From assembly GCA_002083405.1 (NCBI GenBank), contig LVWT01000049.1:248001-312000 (forward strand): a stretch of 64,000 nucleotides of DNA, written 5' to 3'. Of the stretch, positions 60,556 to 64,000 are shown piece after piece. The translations under genes were made by a program, and so were the position numbers. This stretch comes from Nitrospira sp. SG-bin2 (lineage in GTDB: Bacteria; Nitrospirota; Nitrospiria; Nitrospirales; Nitrospiraceae). The notes under the pieces were generated by a model. The model had not been told where the DNA came from. It saw only the letters and a program-made list of their open reading frames with translations, and did not search any database. Positions within the stretch are counted from its first letter, which is position 1. Each line of letters begins with the position of its first letter.

Positions 60556-61593
60556 ATGAAGTTGGAATCTGTTTCGCAGTATGAATCTGTTTATAGAGAG
60601 TGGGGGATTCGTCTCCTGTTGATATCCGTATCACTACTGGTAGCGCTGGGTTTGGCAGAGGTGATGGTGCGGATCTTTTTCCCAATTTGGGATGGTAGAG
60701 ATAATGTCACGCTCGATGGGAAACCGATTAATAGCTGGTTTGAACCAGGGACCGTGTACCGACAGGTCTCTAACGAGTATGATGCCATTACGACAATTAC
60801 CGACAAGGGGCATCGAGTGCCGGGTGTCGATGGCAATCCCGATGTCATATTCGTCGGGGATTCCTTTACCTTTGGGTTTGGTCTTAGCGACGATCAGACT
60901 TTTGCAAGCATCTATTGTAAGGAACTTCATCGCGCCTGTGTGAATCTTGGCTACCCCGGCAGCGGTACATTGCGGCAAGTTGAGCGGCTTGATGGATTCA
61001 TTCGGAAATATGGTTGGAAGCCAAAAGAGGTGAAGCTTTTCTTCTTCGGCATGACCGGCAGCTGGTCTTCCGGTAATGACTTTGTTGACAACTATGATCG
61101 CTACATGCGGGAGCAGTCTCGTCAAGATGATACTTCAAAGAGAGAACCCTCAGTAGGTATTGCAGAGCGCATCATCGGGATGCAGGTAGTGATACTAGAG
61201 CACTCTACCTTGATGCGCCGTCTCAAGTATCACTGGGGGCCAAGGATCAAGAGCATCCTTGTGGCAGACCCTGGTGAGTACCGCATGGCCATAGCTTTAA
61301 AAGCTACCAAAGAGCATCTCGCGAAGCTGGATGAGTTGAGTCGACGAGTTGGATTTGAGTATACGATCTACCTTGTGCCGGCCGTACATGACATCTTGAG
61401 GGGGACGCAGGATAAAACGCTTGCGGCACTTAATGCTGTGAGTCCTCAACCGGTTGTCTCCACCGCGCAGGTATTTCTTGATTCACCCGAGAGATATTCT
61501 TACGCCTTTGACGGACATCTGAATCCAAAGGGAAGTAAGCGCATTGCCGAATTCCTGATTTCGATGGACGGCCCTAACCTGAATAAGAGCTAA
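60556..61593 (+). CDS. Membrane-anchored SGNH hydrolase-like protein (second)
   Basis: Protein of 345 residues with one N-terminal anchor (LLLISVSLLVALGLAEVMVR) and an extracytoplasmic SGNH domain: VIFVGDSFTFGFGLSDDQTF, CVNLGYPGSGTLRQVE and FDGHLNPKGSKRIAEF. It resembles the protein at 29.1 kb in the first block. It is likely to be an ester hydrolase or acetyltransferase for the exported glycan. The ATG follows GGAGG by 7 nt. It is the last rightward gene before the lone leftward gene. Confidence 0.8.
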   Translation: MKLESVSQYESVYREWGIRLLLISVSLLVALGLAEVMVRIFFPIWDGRDNVTLDGKPINSWFEPGTVYRQVSNEYDAITTITDKGHRVPGVDGNPDVIFVGDSFTFGFGLSDDQTFASIYCKELHRACVNLGYPGSGTLRQVERLDGFIRKYGWKPKEVKLFFFGMTGSWSSGNDFVDNYDRYMREQSRQDDTSKREPSVGIAERIIGMQVVILEHSTLMRRLKYHWGPRIKSILVADPGEYRMAIALKATKEHLAKLDELSRRVGFEYTIYLVPAVHDILRGTQDKTLAALNAVSPQPVVSTAQVFLDSPERYSYAFDGHLNPKGSKRIAEFLISMDGPNLNKS

Positions 61594-61595
61594 GG

Positions 61596-61607
61596 GGGAG
61601 GCCCTCA
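61596..61607 (+). repeat. Left arm of 12-bp inverted repeat
   Basis: GGGAGGCCCTCA, starting 2 nt after the stop of the SGNH gene. Its exact reverse complement is at 63124-63135. The pair encloses a segment of about 1.5 kb with one leftward gene. Confidence 0.5.
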
Positions 61608-61714
61608 CGTACGAGGTCCATTCGTGATCTTTGTCGAGTCAAGGCTCAGTACTACGCTCTACGATTTGATGGAAACCCATCACAATCCCCCCAGGCAAAT
61701 CAGTAGGCGGCCGT

Positions 61715-62710
61715 TTACTGAATTCGGAGTCCTACCGGGGCAACCGGTGGAGTCACATCGCCGCCCGGATTGCCTGAGTAGTTTGGCAAATCACTCTCGC
61801 TTGTTGCTAGATAGAAATCATCGAAATACATATACAGCCGGCTGCCGGTTGTGCCACCGGCTGGGACGGTGCTAGGCCAAAACATTTGCACATGACCTCT
61901 CGCCTGAGGGATTGTCCAGGTAAACGCATATCCTTGTACAGTGGTTCCCCCGTGCCAACGTAAGACATGTGTTAGGGCTGAGCCTTTGGGGCCGATCCAA
62001 CAATCAAGTTTGGCGCTGGAGGTATTGGTGAAATCCGAATGACAACGAATGATATTCCAACGGTTCGGACGAATCCGTTCCGAAAGACTCGTCTGCCCCA
62101 GCTTATCGGCGTTGCCCGGTTCACTTGCTCCAGCCCAATTTGCTGTTCCCTGCATGTTATCACGGGCGACAAGCCACATGTCCCCATTCGAGGGAACTGG
62201 CAAGGTGTTACTGTTAAAAGGTTCGTAACTGGTATTCACACTGGTTTGGATCATAAAGTAGTTTGTCTGGCAGGGGTACTCGCCGTTGCAAGGATAGAAT
62301 AATTTCATTGGGCGAGTATTTGCGATGGTAACTTCGTTGCCGAAGTTGTTCACATACATGGCTACCTGCCACCAGGCATTTGCTGGCATATAATTATTTG
62401 AGCCTGAAATTAGGACACCAGCATCTGTTTGTAGGGTCAAGCCGTCCGAAAACACGCGCATCGCGCGTGAGCCTGACGGAAAGGGGACATTTGAGCCAGG
62501 GATGCTGGCCGCTATGCTGATACTAGATGGGTTGGTTGCTCTGTCGGGCTCTTCTCGGCAAAAGGTATATCCGTTTGTTGACTCAAGTGTCGCACAGGTG
62601 ATGTCACCGGCCGAGTTTGCTTCAAAATTGTCCGAAAAAATCACAGTTGCTGATACTGATAAAGGCGCAAGAACTCCTAAGGCGACAAGCCAAGCCATTT
62701 GCAGAATCAT
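61715..62710 (-). CDS. Secreted protein, possibly carbohydrate-active, with short Fn3-like end
   Basis: Leftward gene of 331 residues. The signal peptide is MILQMAWLVALGVLAPLSVS. The body looks like a beta-sandwich (SDNFEANSAGDITC, WWQVAMYVNNFGNEVTIANT, NRWNIIRCHSDFTN, LRWHGGTTVQGYAFTW, RLYMYFDDFYLATS), as in laminin-G/concanavalin-like or polysaccharide-lyase folds; I do not recognise catalytic residues. It ends VTPPVAPVGLRIQ, the kind of linker that normally leads into a fibronectin type III or sorting domain, so the C-terminus may be truncated. ATG at 62710 has AGGA upstream. It is the only leftward gene after 4.3 kb. Confidence 0.7.
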   Translation of the reverse strand: MILQMAWLVALGVLAPLSVSATVIFSDNFEANSAGDITCATLESTNGYTFCREEPDRATNPSSISIAASIPGSNVPFPSGSRAMRVFSDGLTLQTDAGVLISGSNNYMPANAWWQVAMYVNNFGNEVTIANTRPMKLFYPCNGEYPCQTNYFMIQTSVNTSYEPFNSNTLPVPSNGDMWLVARDNMQGTANWAGASEPGNADKLGQTSLSERIRPNRWNIIRCHSDFTNTSSAKLDCWIGPKGSALTHVLRWHGGTTVQGYAFTWTIPQARGHVQMFWPSTVPAGGTTGSRLYMYFDDFYLATSESDLPNYSGNPGGDVTPPVAPVGLRIQ

Positions 62711-63173
62711 ATTGTTACCATCCTGGCTGAGAGGTAGCCCGGAGCTGCCGGAGCGCAGGCAGTGCACACGGTGTAGTTACTTCGCCCCAACACCGGCACT
62801 GTCACCCCTATGCGAAGCAATTACAATGCCAAGTCAGCCCATCTAGAGTAGGGTTAGATATTCACATATTATCCTTTATACTTCTATGACTTTCATGCCA
62901 ACCGCACTAGTGAGCGTCTATCCAATAGGAGAGAGGGGGGGATGTTATTCTACGGCATGCATGGAAAAGTGTACATTTTGATTCAGCGGAGGTAGGTGGT
63001 CAGTATTCGGTCAAGTTTGAAGTATGAGCATGTCGTTAGCAAAGTGAGATGTAAGATGTTAGCAGCACCAGGTGCTAGGCAGAGCTGAACTGATCCGGAT
63101 TGGCGGAAAAAAATCATTGGCCATGAGGGCCTCCCGTGTTTGAGGAGCTTTTGGCTAGAAGGTGACAGTGATC
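62711..63173. other. Gene-free stretch upstream of the leftward gene
   Basis: 463 nt with no convincing gene. It is AT-rich around 62850-62900 (TATACT at 62877-62882 on the plus strand without a good partner hexamer) and contains a short palindrome AGCACC-A-GGTGCT (63064-63076) and the right arm of the 12-bp inverted repeat. It probably holds divergent promoters for the genes on each side. Confidence 0.45.
63124..63135 (-). repeat. Right arm of 12-bp inverted repeat
   Basis: TGAGGGCCTCCC, the exact reverse complement of 61596-61607. It lies 38 nt before the start codon of the next rightward gene. No target-site duplication was found next to either arm. Confidence 0.5.
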
Positions 63174-64000
63174 ATGAATCTTGGGAAGATTTCGAAGGTG
63201 GTCCTTCTGGTCCTCATCATTGGAATCAGTACGGCCATCTATTTCTTGTATCCGCCCCAACCACACCACATCACATTCCCTGGAGGGAAGCAATTCGCAT
63301 TTTCCATTGTCGATGATACGGACATGGCGACATTTGAGCGGGTCAAACCACTCTATGAACTGCTGCACCGGTATGGGTTCCGCACGACAAAAACGGTATG
63401 GGTACTAGAGTCAAACGAATTGACCCATGCGCCCAATAGGGGAGACACATTGCAAGTCGACGATTACCGGCGGTTTATCGTCGACATTCAGAATAAGGGG
63501 TTTGAAATCGCATTGCATGGGGTTCGTGGCGGGAGTAGTCCACGGGCTGATATTGTGGAAGGGCTGGAACAGTTTAAGAGCGTGCTTGGCCAATATCCAT
63601 CGATTCATGTCAACCACTCGTTGAACCGAGATAATGTGTACTGGGGCAAACATCGCTGGTCTGTTGCTCCATTGAGCTGGCTCTATGGTTCGATTGGGAA
63701 ATATGATTTCTTCGGGGAGGATGAAGGGTCGGTGTATTTTTGGGGTGATTTGATTCGACAGCACGTACGCTATGTCAATCAATTCTCCTATGGTGACATC
63801 AATCTGCTCGCTATCAATCCTTCTATCCCATACCGTTTGCCGGACAAACCCTATGTACACTATTGGTTTCCAACAGCGGACGGCGACAATCTGGATCGGT
63901 TCGAATATCTTTTGAGGAAAGAGAATCTTGACCGCTTAGAACGAGAGGGGGGTGTGTGCATAGTCTATGCGCACATGGGTGCGGGCAGTTTCACTAAGGA
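63174..64000 (+). CDS. Polysaccharide-deacetylase-like membrane protein, 3' end outside window
   Basis: Open frame of at least 275 codons, still open at the window edge. An N-terminal membrane anchor (VVLLVLIIGISTAIYFLYP) precedes a NodB-like domain: FAFSIVDDTDMATFE (first Asp motif), RTTKTVWVLE, GFEIALHGVRGGSS and VYAHMGAGSFTKE. The second motif lacks the usual HxxxH pattern, so metal binding may be altered. AAGGTGA lies about 8 nt upstream of ATG 63174. The product would sit on the periplasmic side of the inner membrane and act on exported glycan (inference). Confidence 0.75.
   Translation, partial: MNLGKISKVVLLVLIIGISTAIYFLYPPQPHHITFPGGKQFAFSIVDDTDMATFERVKPLYELLHRYGFRTTKTVWVLESNELTHAPNRGDTLQVDDYRRFIVDIQNKGFEIALHGVRGGSSPRADIVEGLEQFKSVLGQYPSIHVNHSLNRDNVYWGKHRWSVAPLSWLYGSIGKYDFFGEDEGSVYFWGDLIRQHVRYVNQFSYGDINLLAINPSIPYRLPDKPYVHYWFPTADGDNLDRFEYLLRKENLDRLEREGGVCIVYAHMGAGSFTK

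Noticed and set aside
63064..63076. Short palindrome AGCACC-A-GGTGCT as operator
   Set aside because: Isolated, with a 1-nt centre and no promoter hexamers close by; recorded only as part of the gene-free stretch.

Overview
The window reads as one long surface-polysaccharide locus from a bacterium with two membranes. It carries Wza-type export lipoproteins, an outer-membrane barrel, a Wzc-like kinase, a flippase, an O-antigen-ligase-like protein and an exosortase A (XrtA)-EpsI fusion. The gene set and the mid-to-high-50s GC estimated by eye fit Nitrospirota (Nitrospira-like). XrtA loci also occur in Betaproteobacteria and other groups, so the assignment is an inference.

Layout. 1-4.3 kb: a DUF971 protein, two small lipoproteins, glycogen synthase and a LuxR-type regulator transcribed leftwards, with two heptamer repeat arrays beside it. 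4.5-12.4 kb: the start of the exopolysaccharide operon behind a plausible sigma70 promoter: PilZ protein, two tandem export proteins, beta-barrel, chain-length/tyrosine kinase, priming sugar transferase, an XrtA-type deacetylase interrupted by an in-frame TGA, and an RfaH-like NusG paralogue. 12.4-12.7 kb: a structured leader ending in a near-perfect ops element. 12.7-24.9 kb: asparagine-synthase-like amidotransferase, acyl carrier protein, a 1030-residue double adenylating enzyme, NAD synthase, XrtA-EpsI, SGNH protein, FemAB protein, aminotransferase and a CelD-like acyltransferase. 24.9-41.5 kb: glycosyltransferases, a second CelD-like protein, VanZ-TPR, a second deacetylase, SGNH protein, methyltransferase, a cassette with a CMP-sugar synthetase-like enzyme, and two alpha/beta hydrolases of the XrtA set. 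41.7-59.6 kb: acetyltransferase, glycosyltransferases, flippase, oxidoreductase cassette, O-ligase, CapK-like ligase, second amidotransferase, a Gfo/Idh-SDR fusion, SGNH protein and methyltransferase. 59.6-64 kb: YdcF protein, SGNH protein, one leftward gene for a secreted protein between 12-bp inverted repeats, and a deacetylase-like gene cut by the window end.

Working model (inference). A lipid-linked repeat unit is primed by the sugar transferase, extended by eight visible glycosyltransferases, flipped, polymerised or transferred by the ligase-like protein, and exported through Wzc, Wza and the barrel. Many genes would decorate the polymer: amidation (two AsnB-type proteins), acylation (ACP plus double ligase, FemAB, two CelD-like, one hexapeptide acetyltransferase), deacetylation (three) and SGNH esterases or transferases (four). 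The RfaH-like protein with its ops-like site would let RNA polymerase cross the long operon. PilZ suggests cyclic-di-GMP control. No PEP-CTERM substrate protein is visible in the window.

Almost every gene from 4.5 to 61.6 kb points right with short gaps or ATGA overlaps. No tRNA, rRNA, CRISPR array or transposase gene was seen.
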